64,000 bases of DNA from positions 496,001 to 560,000 of the forward strand of contig BCKC01000009.1 in the NCBI GenBank assembly GCA_001600455.1, given 5' to 3'. The notes below the pieces were generated by a model. The model ran no database searches, was not told the origin of the DNA, and saw nothing but the letters and a program-made list of their open reading frames with translations. Of this stretch, positions 11,976 to 22,465 are shown one piece after another (position 1 is the stretch's first letter; each line of letters begins with the position of its first letter). The position numbers and the translations under genes are program-made. This DNA is from Endocalyx cinctus. Taxonomy: Eukaryota; Ascomycota; Sordariomycetes; Amphisphaeriales; Apiosporaceae.

Positions 11976-12880
11976 ATGTCTCTCAACCCGCCTAAGCCGA
12001 TCCGCATATGGATCACTCGTACGTCACTCTGTCCAACATGGTTTGAATACCATAGCTAATTATTTACTTCAAGCGCCTGGACCAAATTCCTGGAAGGCAA
12101 GCCCTCACCATGGCAGCTAGAAAGGAGTAAGAACACTGATTTCTAACCACTAATTACTTTTTACAAGTACAGGTCATTTTCCTTTTCGAAGAACTAGGAC
12201 TTAACTACGAGATCAAGTCCTTCCGCTTCGATGATGTTAAAAAGAAGCCATTTATTGATATCAACCCCAACGGCCGCGTACCGGCTATCGAGGATCCGAA
12301 TACGGGTTTGACCTTGTGGGAGTCGGGTGCGATCTTGCAATATATCGAAGAGGCGTACGATTCCGAAAAACGTTTGACGTACGAAGGATTCAACGACCGC
12401 CATCTTTGTAACCAGTGGCTCCATTTTCAAATGAGCGGCCAAGGGCCTTATTACGGCCAATGCGGTATCTTCCAGCACTTATTCCCGGAAAAGCTTCCAT
12501 CCGCCATCGCACGCTATGCAAACGAGATTCGCCGTGTGCTCGAGGTACTTGAAGGGGTGCTAGCCTCCAAACCGGAGTCTATCGATTCCAAGTGGCTTGT
12601 CGGTAACAAGATGACTTTCGCCGACATGGCTTTCGTACCGTGGAATTTCCGTCTCAGCGAAGTCTTAGTGAAAGAGTGGGATGAAGTGTGGGAAGGTTTA
12701 CCTAACGTCCGTTCTTGGCATGAACGTATGATTAACCTCCCATCGTGGAAGCGAGCTATGGACACACGTGCGCGCCTGATGGACGAGCAGGGTCTCCAGT
12801 GGAATGGCGTTCCAAAGGGTATCGAAACATTCACGGAGTATGAAGATAAGATCCAGAAAAGCACTGTTGAGTACAAGTAA
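11976..12880 (+). CDS. Glutathione S-transferase, Ure2-like, 257 aa
   Basis: There are three exons: 11976-12018, 12074-12096 (only 23 bp) and 12173-12880. The joined N-terminus reads IWITPPGPNSWKVIFLFEELGLNYEIKSF, a thioredoxin-fold start typical of fungal Ure2-like GSTs. INPNGRVPAIEDP and WESGAILQYIEE follow; the latter is the ES motif that holds the glutathione gamma-glutamyl group. The all-alpha C-terminal domain keeps WLVGNKMTFADMAFVPW. The second intron begins with GC (AAG|GCAAGC) and ends CAG, because reading through meets a stop at 12118. Likely a cytosolic detoxification enzyme. It is the only intact gene between 9 and 19 kb and may be a survivor of the decayed metabolite locus around it. 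Confidence 0.88.
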
Positions 12881-13315
12881 CAAGATGAAGTTTTCTTCCT
12901 TTCTTTTTGTTTAATAAGCACCCAGAATCAATCAAGTAGGATTTCAATTATGTTTAGGTACCTCTAAACTTTCGTATCTCAGTCGGTGTATTCAGATGAT
13001 TTATAATGCTCTTATTCGAACATTCTAGATAAGAAAACAATGCCCTTCTTCCTCAATTCTGAAGAAATGTAATGACTTATGAACAAACAGTTAAAGTCCT
13101 AATTGTTCAAAGTTGGTCGGAGAACTGATTCTCGAAACCTTCATATTATAAGATCATGTCAGATAGAGAAAGTAGTATTCTTGAACCACATTACAGACGT
13201 CCTCCTTTAATTAGGTATATCAGTTTCGTTACACGATGAAAGTTCATAGTTGCAAATCTTATGTGTTGTAAATATGGAATCTCCCACATTTTCGCGCATC
13301 ATCTCCTTTCGCCTT
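12881..13315. other. Spacer between GST and MFS relic
   Basis: 3' flank of both convergent units; AT-rich, nothing else recognisable. Confidence 0.5.
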
Positions 13316-13791
13316 TCACATAGTCGCACTTTGTTCGAAGGTGGCCTTTTCATCGCTAGTCGAGATTTCTTTAATAGTTCCTTGTCTAGTCTTAGCTGAG
13401 ATCCATTTACATCCAAGCAACAGTAGGGAAGAGATGACCGGGGCGCCTGCTGGCACATACTAAATTCGATTGATGTTAGTTTATTTCATGCATGTCGAGT
13501 TCCTTAAAGATAAGGACGAGTTACAAGTGGGTTACCTACAAATGTTTGTGTTATTGACAAACTGTATTTCTGAATGACCGCGGATAGCCGAGACGGTTCT
13601 ACGAGCGAGTGCAAGTCTGTTACTCCTGAGTTGAGGATAAGATCCACTTCATCAGCCGAGACCACGGAGCCGATATTCGTCTGAAGCTGTTTCTGAAAGA
13701 TATCCTGACTGACCACGGTGAGGATGGCACAGCTGGTAGATATAATTGACAAAAGGGTCGATGAACCTATTGGTACGAGACCCGACTGCAA
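13316..13791 (-). pseudogene. 5'-truncated MFS drug/toxin exporter (last two TM helices only)
   Basis: Two blocks, 13791-13540 and 13459-13316, join in phase 0 across a GTAGGT...TTTAG intron. They read SGLVPIGSSTLLSIISTSCAILTVVSQDIFQ, then a loop with DLHSLVEPSRLSAVIQKYSLSITQTF, then YVPAGAPVISSLLLLGCKWISAK and a hydrophilic tail ending EQSATM. This is the usual end of 14-TM DHA2-type major facilitator exporters: TM13, an extracytosolic loop and TM14. The other twelve helices are absent; the coding sense stops at about 13791, where a methyltransferase tail starts on the opposite strand. The gene is therefore truncated at its 5' end. Such pumps commonly export fungal secondary metabolites. Confidence 0.72.
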
Positions 13792-14119
13792 GACCGATCA
13801 ATTGGAAGGACTCTTTAAGCTCCTAGCTGTACAAGATCCCCGCCTTAGACCAACCTGGGTCCGTAACCTTCCGACTATCTTCGGAGACAGCGGTTTCGTC
13901 GACGTGGTTACGGATTCGCAAGACGCGGCGCCTGATCTGGCGTTTCTATTCCACGAAACTGGCCTTATGATCCACGAGTTGATTGCGCGCAAGACTAAGA
14001 GCGAGGATATGGCTCGCAATTTGAAGAGTCTGCTTCCTGGCGCTGTTGAGGAGACGCGACAAGGAGCCTACGGTACCTCAATGTGGTGCACTGTTGTTGG
14101 AAGAAAGTCGTATTATTAA
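13718..14119 (+). pseudogene. 5'-truncated SAM-dependent methyltransferase (C-terminal part)
   Basis: The frame reads TDQLEGLFKLLAV...PTWVRNLPTIFGDSGFVDVV, then HELIARKTKSEDMARNLKSLLPGAVEETRQGAYGTSMWCTVVGRKSYY. The aromatic/GFVDV strand and the terminal V-V-GRK are typical of the C-terminal ends of fungal class I methyltransferases (LaeA/UbiE-like). The S-adenosylmethionine-binding motif I (GxGxG) and the rest of the Rossmann fold are missing. The first 25 codons are antisense to the MFS relic, so true homology probably begins near 13790. No good start codon or acceptor exists. I read it as the surviving 3' half of a broken gene. Confidence 0.6.
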
Positions 14120-15203
14120 TTAAAACATATTAAAAACCTAGGGGCCCATAATCACGCGGTTTCACTATATAGTTACTTAAGGAAAGATAATTATCTACCT
14201 AGGTAACGAAGCCGCTACAAACGCTCAAGAAAATCTTTTTTTGAACCAATAGCCCTTAGGAGATCCCTTTAATTTGAAAGAAGACTGTTGTGGCATATAT
14301 TGTCAGGTTGATCGTAGCGTTACATGACTGATAAAGTCGACGGGAAGCCCCGCCACATGGCGAAGCGCTAGCACTTCCTAAAACTGTTTCCACAGCTTGA
14401 GTGATAAGATGGACAAGTTTAGCGATACTTATCCAAGTCTCGCAATACAAACGAAAAGAGAAACGGCACAGGCATAATTATTCGCCGAAATATATAAGGG
14501 GACAACAATAGGTTCTAGCCGTGTGAAATTGTAAGCGCTTAAATTTTCGGAAAGGGGGGCAACGTGAGGGGCGCATATACCAAGTGTAGCAATCCCCCGG
14601 CGCCAAACGAGCTAGAGCGGTCACTCCACTCCGTTTTCCTTCGAAACAATCTTTCGGGTGGGGCGGACGGCGCCGATACCAAAACGGAGGATGCCGTGGC
14701 TGGGGACCACGGCGGCCGAAGAGTGGGTCAAACCGGGGGCTGAGTCAGCAGCGACGCCCGCGCCGTTGCTGCTTATTTTGAAAAGATAGAAACTGAAAAG
14801 AAAAGAAAAGGAAATAAAGAGACAGAAAAAGAAATAATAGAGCAGAAAAGGCTCTCGTGGAAAAAGAAGAAAAAGGAAGGAAAACAACTAGAAAAAGTAT
14901 TGTATGTGGCCCTATCCTTGGTACGGGTGCAGCAACCTTCCGATAGCCTACTTGTCTTCCTGGTGGCGCTGATATCGCTCCGCCTTCTCACATTTCTGAG
15001 TGGAGTAACTGGAACGTTGGTAGATGTCATAGTGAAGCTCCCGTTCTCCATACTGCGTTATGAGACTTGAACAACCGGTCATCCAGTTCATGACCAAGGT
15101 CTAAGGCGTCATCGCGATATTCTACAGCCATGATCCAGTTATAGAACGGGCCACAAATTCAAATAAGGCGGATTCAATATCTTCTTATGGTTAAGTTAAG
15201 GTG
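14120..15203. other. Spacer with possible small minus-strand gene
   Basis: Around 14620-15050 the GC content rises and a minus-strand frame ends with GAGVAADSAPGLTHSSAAVVPSHGILRFGIGAVRPTRK before a stop at 14621. An ATG-led stretch (15051 down to about 14930) reads MENGSFTMTSTNVPVTPLRNVRRRSD. They could be two exons around a long pyrimidine-rich intron, but the donor is poor and I recognise no family. Everything else is AT-rich. Confidence 0.25.
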
Positions 15204-15891
15204 ATGTATCGCTTCGCTAGAAGTCTGTCAAAGATAAGTTACAAGACCTTTCAAGTATACAAGGAGACGAACCAGCGATACGCAAGTTCTTGTAAGCAAG
15301 GCTGGTGGCTAGTCAGTACTCTCTGGTGTACAGAAACGTCCAAGATTTTAGTAAGTACGAGTTGAAAAATTAATAAGAATGTCACATCATACGAAACTAA
15401 GCAGTAGCACCTACACGTCATATCATAACATTGTAATCACTTACGGGAAGAAGCATATAAGTACGGACAGGGCCAGATAGCCAAAGTACCCTCGTCACCC
15501 ATATCACGACACTCGATCTTATTCACTACAGAAGCCGACAACCCCATACCGTACTTGTCCTCCCGTGGCGTGGACCAAGTTTACAATCAGCCGACAATAA
15601 GATATCACTAGGTAGCTACTCGAATGGCTGCTGGAAGACATCTTCTCGGGGGCGTTCAATGTCTACACGACATTTACATCCTTCATACTGGTAAGTTAAG
15701 TTCGGAGAGCTGCAGGGTGTGGAATAAACAGTGCTAACTAAGTGACACAGACATCACAGATGGAAATTCCCTATGAAATATTGGTTCCGTTGATTATTTT
15801 TCTCGCGCTGAAGTATATCAGCATTTCGGTCGACCGCGAAAAGTCTGCTTGGATGAGGAGGAAGGCGGCGGCGATCTCGTCGAGCCAATAG
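15204..15891 (+). other. Possible unrecognised small gene or gene relic with a membrane segment
   Basis: The best-supported part is two exons, 15616-15690 and 15751-15891. They are separated by a well-formed 60-bp intron with GTAAGT donor, GCTAAC branch point and CAG acceptor. They encode LLEWLLEDIFSGAFNVYTTFTSFIL and TSQMEIPYEILVPLIIFLALKYISISVDREK, ending in a basic tail (RRKAAAISSSQ) before TAG. An upstream ATG frame at 15204-15350 ends exactly at a strong GTAAGT donor, but I cannot link it in phase to 15616. This could be the 3' end of an integral membrane protein gene, intact or decayed. No family recognised. Confidence 0.3.
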
Positions 15892-18800
15892 CTAATAGAC
15901 CTGAGCTAGTCAAGGGCAGTATGGATTTATTTCTGCGACTTTGGTCATGCCATGACCCCAGGAACCCCAACCGAAAACCCAGCACAGCATCCTTTCCCTC
16001 TTTTGCGCTCCTGAGAAATGCGGACTACGTTTACTGTTTGTGTATCTCTTCGGAGTAGTGTGCATATCGCAGGATATATATTCAAGATCTCTACTAGATA
16101 ATTTGGAGGGGGTCGATAGACTTTACTAGTTCAAATCTCAGAAATAGATTTATTGTCACAGTTCTGTTATAACAGCCGTGTCAAGTCCAACAATCTATTA
16201 CTTGCCGCAGCCAACGGCACGCAACGACTTCCCGGTGGGTGATCGACTCAGGATGTGCAATCTTCTGAATCTCGGGATGCCCTTTCCGACTTTCCAGCTG
16301 GTCTCATCGATGTGCGAGCTCATGGAAACTGGCTTGCAATACTTGCCGTGGCAAGTTTTCTTGCTCGGGAGGCAATGAATGAATCCAGCATGATTGAACG
16401 AATCACACTTTGCCCACCTCGAGTTTGCTGGTAATGTATCGAACGAGCATTCATGAATAATGTATGCATATATAACAACCATCAGGATATTCGAGTATAG
16501 TCAAAGGCTGGAAAATCAATGCACTACTTGTCGTGAACCAAAAAAAAAAAAAAAAAAAAAAGAGTTTGACCTGCTGCGGATAGGGGTTTATGGGTGGGAC
16601 TCTCACACCCGTATTTAGCGTCTGGTGTTGTGTCTTTCTTGTGCTAGCTTCGACATTCTTATGTGGAGAATTGAGGATATACTAGCAGACTGGCCATAGC
16701 TTCACGATGGTCATAGCTTCGAGAGAGGGGGGAATATAGCTTATAATTTTGGTCCTGCATTCCCCACTAGATCTAATTTTTTCCATTTCCATTTCCCCTG
16801 TCTCTCTCCTCCCTTTCCTTTTTTCCTATGTACGTGATAATGCCTGGAACAAGGATCATGATCGGTACGGTGGACCAGCACCCGCCGAGAGTTCATGTCG
16901 ATGCTCCATAACGAAGGCACGACGAACCTCTGATTGATCAGCTCGATAGAAAGCGAGGGATTTATTGGTCCGACGCCATGAACCGCGGAAAAAAAAAGAA
17001 GAATTTTCAGATTCTCAAGTGAGGGGGGTATGTAGTTCACACCGCCGGGCGAGCAGAACGAGCTCCTCTATAAAGCGGAGCTTCGGAGCGTTTTGCTGCT
17101 CGGTCTGCATATCTCGGAGTGGACTGCGTGGGTAAATTCGACGAGATTTCATGCATGCTATCTATACCTAGTATATATCGGGCTCTAGTTCACGTTCGTA
17201 TTTTCTCCGTAGAGTTCTCGAACCTGAGGGATTTAAAAAATTATACATGCGTTCTCGAGTGAAGTGAACCAGACGTTCTTCGGGAGAATATATCGGCTGA
17301 GACGGCAATGTAAAGTGACTGAAAAGGCACATACATATGGATGTGGATACTGTTAAGCATGCTACGCATATCACGTCACGACACCCCCGCAGAATTTGAT
17401 CAGGGCTTTTACATATTTATACGATGCCAAAATGTTTGACGCGTTCACGCGGGGTAGTGACGGTATTGCAGAGAAGCTATTATAATAAAGTTGAATCCAT
17501 GGATGGCTCGATGGGATTTTCGGCTTAGTGTGAAAAAGTGGTTCGTTACGAATATGTGGTGAGATAATGGAAGAAAGCGGGCCGACGCTGGATCGGAAGG
17601 ATGCAAATTTTACGAAAGGAGTAGAACTTTTTTTTCTATCGCGATACCGAGTATTTCCGAAAATATAAAATAAAAAAGTTGAATGGAGAAATACCTAGAT
17701 AATGTACCCGTAGATGACAATAGATGACAGTAATAACATATGATGTTAATGTCCAGCTGAACGATATCTGACTTGAATCCTTTGATAGGGATTGCCCGTA
17801 TGACCGGAGCAGCTTAGCAGCCTACTTAGGCTTACCTATATTTACGCTTTTACTGGTCAACTTTAGGGTACCTTTTAGGGTATCAATACCGATTCTGATA
17901 CATTCGGAACCTACCAGTTACATTTTACCGACCACTTGGCTCGCCGTCGATGGTAACACATTGCATATTTTATTAAATGCTACACAAGAATAATATAAAT
18001 GTGAAAAACCAAAGAATGAAAAAAAGCGTTGATCAAATCTATCAAACGTCTACCCAAGAACCTGGTCGTAAGCGAGTTATTTACTACGATAGGATAACCG
18101 AGGGGGGTTTAGATAAAATGAGCTACGTTAAATCATGCCACCCCCATGACATTAATTCGTGCCTCATATCAGTCCACCCTATGCGAGTTCGAGGGTCAGC
18201 TCACCACACAAATGAGTTTCCTGGTAAGCAAGATCTTGGGCTCCGCCATCCTTTCAGCCATCGTTTTTATCACACATGTCGGCGGTTACCGTTATGTTTC
18301 TGATATGTCATTGTTTCATTTGTCTAGGTGAATGATACATTTTCATTAAGATACGTATATTTTACTTACTTACGGAGCACGTATCTCATATATATGTAAT
18401 TGGTATATATCCATACAAACAAACAAAACGCATAAACACAAACACACCCACCACAGACAGACAGACATACATACATACATACATACATACATACATACAT
18501 ACATACATACATACATACATACATACATTACATATAGAGTACATACATACATACTATATATGCTAACGGTAAAAACAAAGCTATTAAGAAAACAAGGAAG
18601 ATGAAATATATACGTACATAAGTATATGCTTTAGTCCCACATAAAAAGAAGAAAGAAGAAAAAAAGAAGACTGCATACAAGTCAAGACAAAAAAAAAAAT
18701 AATAAAAATTAAAAATCTATATTGTCTTTAGATTTTAACTAACCCATTTTTTCAGTTCTCTTTATCTTTATTTTATAATCTCTTGACTTCTCTCTTCTTC

Positions 18801-19003
18801 TTCTTCTTCTCCTCCTCCTTTTTTTCTTTGCTTCTTCTCTTCCCCCTTTATTTTACTTTATTTAACTATCGAATCCTCGGATATTTGTAGTGTATACTAC
18901 TACGTACGGTACCTTAGCCAGTACCTCTCTACGCGGGAACAAATTATTATGTCACTCGCAATTTGTTATTAAAACAAACACCACCCCAACTTCCAATTAA
19001 AAG
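15892..19003. other. Gene-poor spacer
   Basis: About 3.1 kb without a supported gene. A minus-strand frame at 16198-16482 has six cysteines (94 codons) but no signal peptide. There is a poly-A run at 16542-16561, a GC-rich imperfect hairpin near 17045-17100 (GAGCTCC/GGAGCTC arms around TCTATAAAGC) and a CATA microsatellite at 18463-18528. The pyrimidine-rich DNA at 18780-18860 probably belongs to the promoter of the next gene. Confidence 0.5.
18463..18528. repeat. (CATA)n microsatellite
   Basis: About 16 uninterrupted copies of a 4-bp unit, preceded by three CAGA units and followed by a shorter CATA run at about 18540. Confidence 0.95.
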
Positions 19004-22000
19004 ATGGCTACGAACGCCACCAAACCCAGGACCAGGCGGGGAATAATTCCCGTGCGACGTCTAAAAGGTCTGGTCGACGAAGTGAACCGTTTCACCAAAG
19101 AATTTCATAATCGCCACCGAAAAGCGAGCAAGAATGAATTATTGCAGCAACAACAATTAAACCATAAAACGTGGGCACTCGAAGATTCTTCGGAACCTAC
19201 TTATTCCATCAACTTATCCGACGATAACAGATCATCTTTATTAGCTCCTGCTGCGAGTGACCGGAGGTCGGGCCCTCACGTCACCGGTTTTAGCGTGCAG
19301 GTCACTCTTAGCTTCAACGAACCTCTTAATTACACTTACGGTCGCACTTACGATAGCTCGCCCTCCTTTGAGGCTTCGGATGAGCTGTGTGAAACCTTGT
19401 TATATCGCGTCGACCACTGCTGTCAGGAATTGATCACCCGCAAAGAGTCCAGCGCCCTAGATCGTACTTCGGGCGACGGTACCGCGAAAGCGTTGAGGTA
19501 CGAGATCGAGGTAACTATCGTTCGTGGGGAGTCCGAGACCTGGTCTTCGAGGACCTTTCAGTCTTTTCAGCGACAGCCGTTATCGGCCGAGGCCGCCAAC
19601 GAGGTCATCCTAACCGCCCACAGCATGGTCGGTCTTTTCATGAGGATTCACGATGAGGGTTTCGTCTGGAAGGACGGCGCCGTCCGCGACGATCTCTCCC
19701 AGGAGCAGGAAACTTTCCCCTATCGACCCGGTCGCGTCCAGCCGATGGGATGCATACCGCGTTCTTACTTCATCGAGAAGCTGCAAAGCTTCGAGGTCAT
19801 ACCGGGGTACACGCTTAAACTCACCATCACGAGCCGGGACCACCGTCGCAAATCTTCCGAGTGGGAGAAGAAAATAGAAATTAGCAGCGGTCAGACGGCG
19901 CCGCTAAACCTGAGGACCGCCGAAAAGCTCTTTTTCGACGCGTCTTTCCAAGTAAACGACATATTCAGGCTCCAAAGACGAGACTTCGAGAAATCGCATC
20001 AAGCCTGCGTAGGTACCGACGGCTGCAAGACGTGCAAACCTCACGACGGGGACAGCTTAGAGTTGAAATTATCGGTAACAAACAACCTCGGTCCCCGTTT
20101 CGAGCATCTGGAGCACACCGTCCGACAGCTGACCAGCATGTTTTCCCACGAGCAATCCAAGGACTGCGTCGCCTTTACCGAGAAGCTGGAGAACGCGCTC
20201 TGGTCGGTCCGCGACGAGGCGGACGAGAACGTCCGTCGGCTCAACGACCTCGAGTTCCGCATCACCGAGCTGCGCGGCCGCGGCTGGGCCCTCGACGAGC
20301 CTCTGCTGTTTACCCTGGACCCGATGAACTCCAACTCGAAGCGCGTCGTCGAGGCCATCCTCGATCGCCTGCAGACGGGGGTCGCCGACATCCTGAGAGG
20401 GAACGCCATCGCCGTGAGGATGACGGCGTATAAGCGCGGTCATTTTATCTTCGATAAGACCTTGGTCTCCAGAGAGCCCATGGCCGAGCATATCACGCTG
20501 AGGAAGTCCAAGTCGGCGCAGAAGGCCAAGGCGTCCGTTCTGCAACGACTTCAGAAACGCATCGAAGCTGATCTCGAGCTGGTCTGCAAGGACACGTGCT
20601 CGATCAATCCTCAAACTAACAACGGCAACGTCGAAGCGAGGAGGAGCTTAGAGACGGTCGCGACGGCCACCACCCGGCCGTTGTCTGCTGCAGGTCTGCT
20701 GCAGGAGGCGAGCGGTCTCATCTCCGACGTCTCTTCCCAGCCCGAAACCTCCGCGACGACCGAAAAGCCGTCGACCCCGGTAACCGCTCCTGCAAAAGCG
20801 GAAATTGCCGAGCTCTCGGTGGAGGAGACGCAGGCTGCAGCAGAAATAGCGGCAGAGACGGTATCATCGCCGTCGGAGGATTCTCGTCGTCAAGAGGTCA
20901 GCAGTGATGATAACAATATGAACAACGACAACGAGCCGCAAGAATTGCAATCGCCCTTGTCTATCACGTCGGAATCGGAATCGGCGAGCAGGAAGTTTCA
21001 GCCGATCAAGACGGTTCGAGACCCGGTAACGGGCGCTAGGATGTTCCCCTTGTCGTCGCCCGAAAAGGAATATTTCGAAGCCGACGTCGTGCCCGACACG
21101 TCGTCTTCGGGCGAAAATAATCAGACACGGCAGAAGCAGCCCGCGGAATTACCCACGGACGAAGCAGCAGCAGCCGCCATCGCCACTTCTCCGAGCGGGG
21201 AAGAAGACAAGGCGGTATCGCCGTCGACGGTCACGACGCCGAACCGCGATGCTCACGAGCACGACGACGACGACCTGGTAGAGACGACGTCGTCGACCCC
21301 GCACACGCCGAGCCTCGTGTACAGCCGGGTCCCATCGGCCCGGAGCAGCGTGATGATCACGCCCAAGATCTACGGGCTCATGTCCTCGGCCGAGATCCAG
21401 ATGTTCCGAAACACCGGGGACGAGGCCGATTTCGAGGACGCGAAAGGGGGCGCTAACAAGGCCACCGTCGACGATTTGCCGGGTAGGAGGTTCTGGAGCC
21501 ATATCCCGACCTCGCCGCCGTCCGGTTCGCGCTCGCCTTCTTCGGCGACGCGCAGGCCGTCTTCGCCTCTAGCGAGGTCGGTCCAGCGCTTGGAGGAGGA
21601 GGAGGAGGAGGAGGAAAAGAAAAGTATGGTGGGTTCTATGAAGGACCGGCAAGAACTCGAAGCGAAGACGGTAACAGAAAATAAAAAGGAGACAGAGGTA
21701 GGGACAAAGACAGAAGCAGAGATAGAAACGCCGACGCTAGAAGAATCCCCTATGTCCCCGAAAACTTTGCCCTCCGCTGTGGGATCCCTCGTCCAGAAAG
21801 AAGAAAACGAAGTCCCCGAAGCAGCTAGCGCGGAAGAAGCGAAGACTACCCAGGAAGACGAGAAAAAGGTAAAGGAATCCGCGCCCTTATCCGTCTTGAT
21901 TGACGCGCCAGTCCCGGACCTTGGTGAGAGTCAACCCACTGAGAGCAACAGCGATGATAAGAAACCCTTAGATCAAGTCCAACCCGAGAAAGAACAAGAA

Positions 22001-22465
22001 CAAAAAGAGCAAGTAGTAGAAGAACAACAAGAAGAAGATACCAGCACATTCTCCCAATCCCGCCTAGACTTCGAATTCTCCTCCCCTCCGACCATAACGA
22101 CCGAAGGGGACAACAGCCCGCAAGAAGCCCAACCGCCTCCCCTGCCCACCATCCCGTCCACGCCGCCGACCTCGGAACCCGTATCCGTATCCAACCACGG
22201 CCCGGAAGACGACGACGAGCTCCTAGACCCCGACGAGGAAGAATCGACCGGCGCGGCCGCGAGACCGACGCACCGGAAATCTTTCGGGTCGGCGGGCTAC
22301 CTCGGCTTCGGCGGCCAGAGGCTCAGGCTGGGCGGGATGCCCGATCTGAGGAGAGCCCTCGTCGGCGGGAGCAGCAACCCGTCGTCGCCGGGCTCGACGA
22401 AGGCCGGGGAGATGGATAGTCGCGGGTCGAGTCCCGCTAATAGTAGGCCCGGGACCGCGATCTAA
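19004..22465 (+). CDS. Conserved-looking protein of unknown function, 1153 aa
   Basis: A single exon with a clear two-part design. Residues 1 to about 540 look globular: a basic N-terminus (RRGIIPVRRLKGLVDEVNRFTKEFHNRHRK), then VTLSFNEPLNYTYGRTYDSSPSFEASDELCETLLYRVDHCCQELI, and later a small cysteine group CVGTDGCKTC near residue 345. Helices around the LEHTVRQLTSMF and AFTEKLENALWSVRDEADENVRRLNDLE segments may form coiled coils. Residues about 540-1153 are acidic, Ser/Pro/Glu-rich and probably disordered, with a run of eight Glu near residue 868. The last 60 residues are Gly/Arg-rich (GYLGFGGQRLRLGGMPDLRRAL). I do not recognise the family; a scaffold or cytoskeletal role would be a guess. 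The ATG follows a long AT-rich, CT-tract leader. Confidence 0.8.
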   Translation: MATNATKPRTRRGIIPVRRLKGLVDEVNRFTKEFHNRHRKASKNELLQQQQLNHKTWALEDSSEPTYSINLSDDNRSSLLAPAASDRRSGPHVTGFSVQVTLSFNEPLNYTYGRTYDSSPSFEASDELCETLLYRVDHCCQELITRKESSALDRTSGDGTAKALRYEIEVTIVRGESETWSSRTFQSFQRQPLSAEAANEVILTAHSMVGLFMRIHDEGFVWKDGAVRDDLSQEQETFPYRPGRVQPMGCIPRSYFIEKLQSFEVIPGYTLKLTITSRDHRRKSSEWEKKIEISSGQTAPLNLRTAEKLFFDASFQVNDIFRLQRRDFEKSHQACVGTDGCKTCKPHDGDSLELKLSVTNNLGPRFEHLEHTVRQLTSMFSHEQSKDCVAFTEKLENALWSVRDEADENVRRLNDLEFRITELRGRGWALDEPLLFTLDPMNSNSKRVVEAILDRLQTGVADILRGNAIAVRMTAYKRGHFIFDKTLVSREPMAEHITLRKSKSAQKAKASVLQRLQKRIEADLELVCKDTCSINPQTNNGNVEARRSLETVATATTRPLSAAGLLQEASGLISDVSSQPETSATTEKPSTPVTAPAKAEIAELSVEETQAAAEIAAETVSSPSEDSRRQEVSSDDNNMNNDNEPQELQSPLSITSESESASRKFQPIKTVRDPVTGARMFPLSSPEKEYFEADVVPDTSSSGENNQTRQKQPAELPTDEAAAAAIATSPSGEEDKAVSPSTVTTPNRDAHEHDDDDLVETTSSTPHTPSLVYSRVPSARSSVMITPKIYGLMSSAEIQMFRNTGDEADFEDAKGGANKATVDDLPGRRFWSHIPTSPPSGSRSPSSATRRPSSPLARSVQRLEEEEEEEEKKSMVGSMKDRQELEAKTVTENKKETEVGTKTEAEIETPTLEESPMSPKTLPSAVGSLVQKEENEVPEAASAEEAKTTQEDEKKVKESAPLSVLIDAPVPDLGESQPTESNSDDKKPLDQVQPEKEQEQKEQVVEEQQEEDTSTFSQSRLDFEFSSPPTITTEGDNSPQEAQPPPLPTIPSTPPTSEPVSVSNHGPEDDDELLDPDEEESTGAAARPTHRKSFGSAGYLGFGGQRLRLGGMPDLRRALVGGSSNPSSPGSTKAGEMDSRGSSPANSRPGTAI

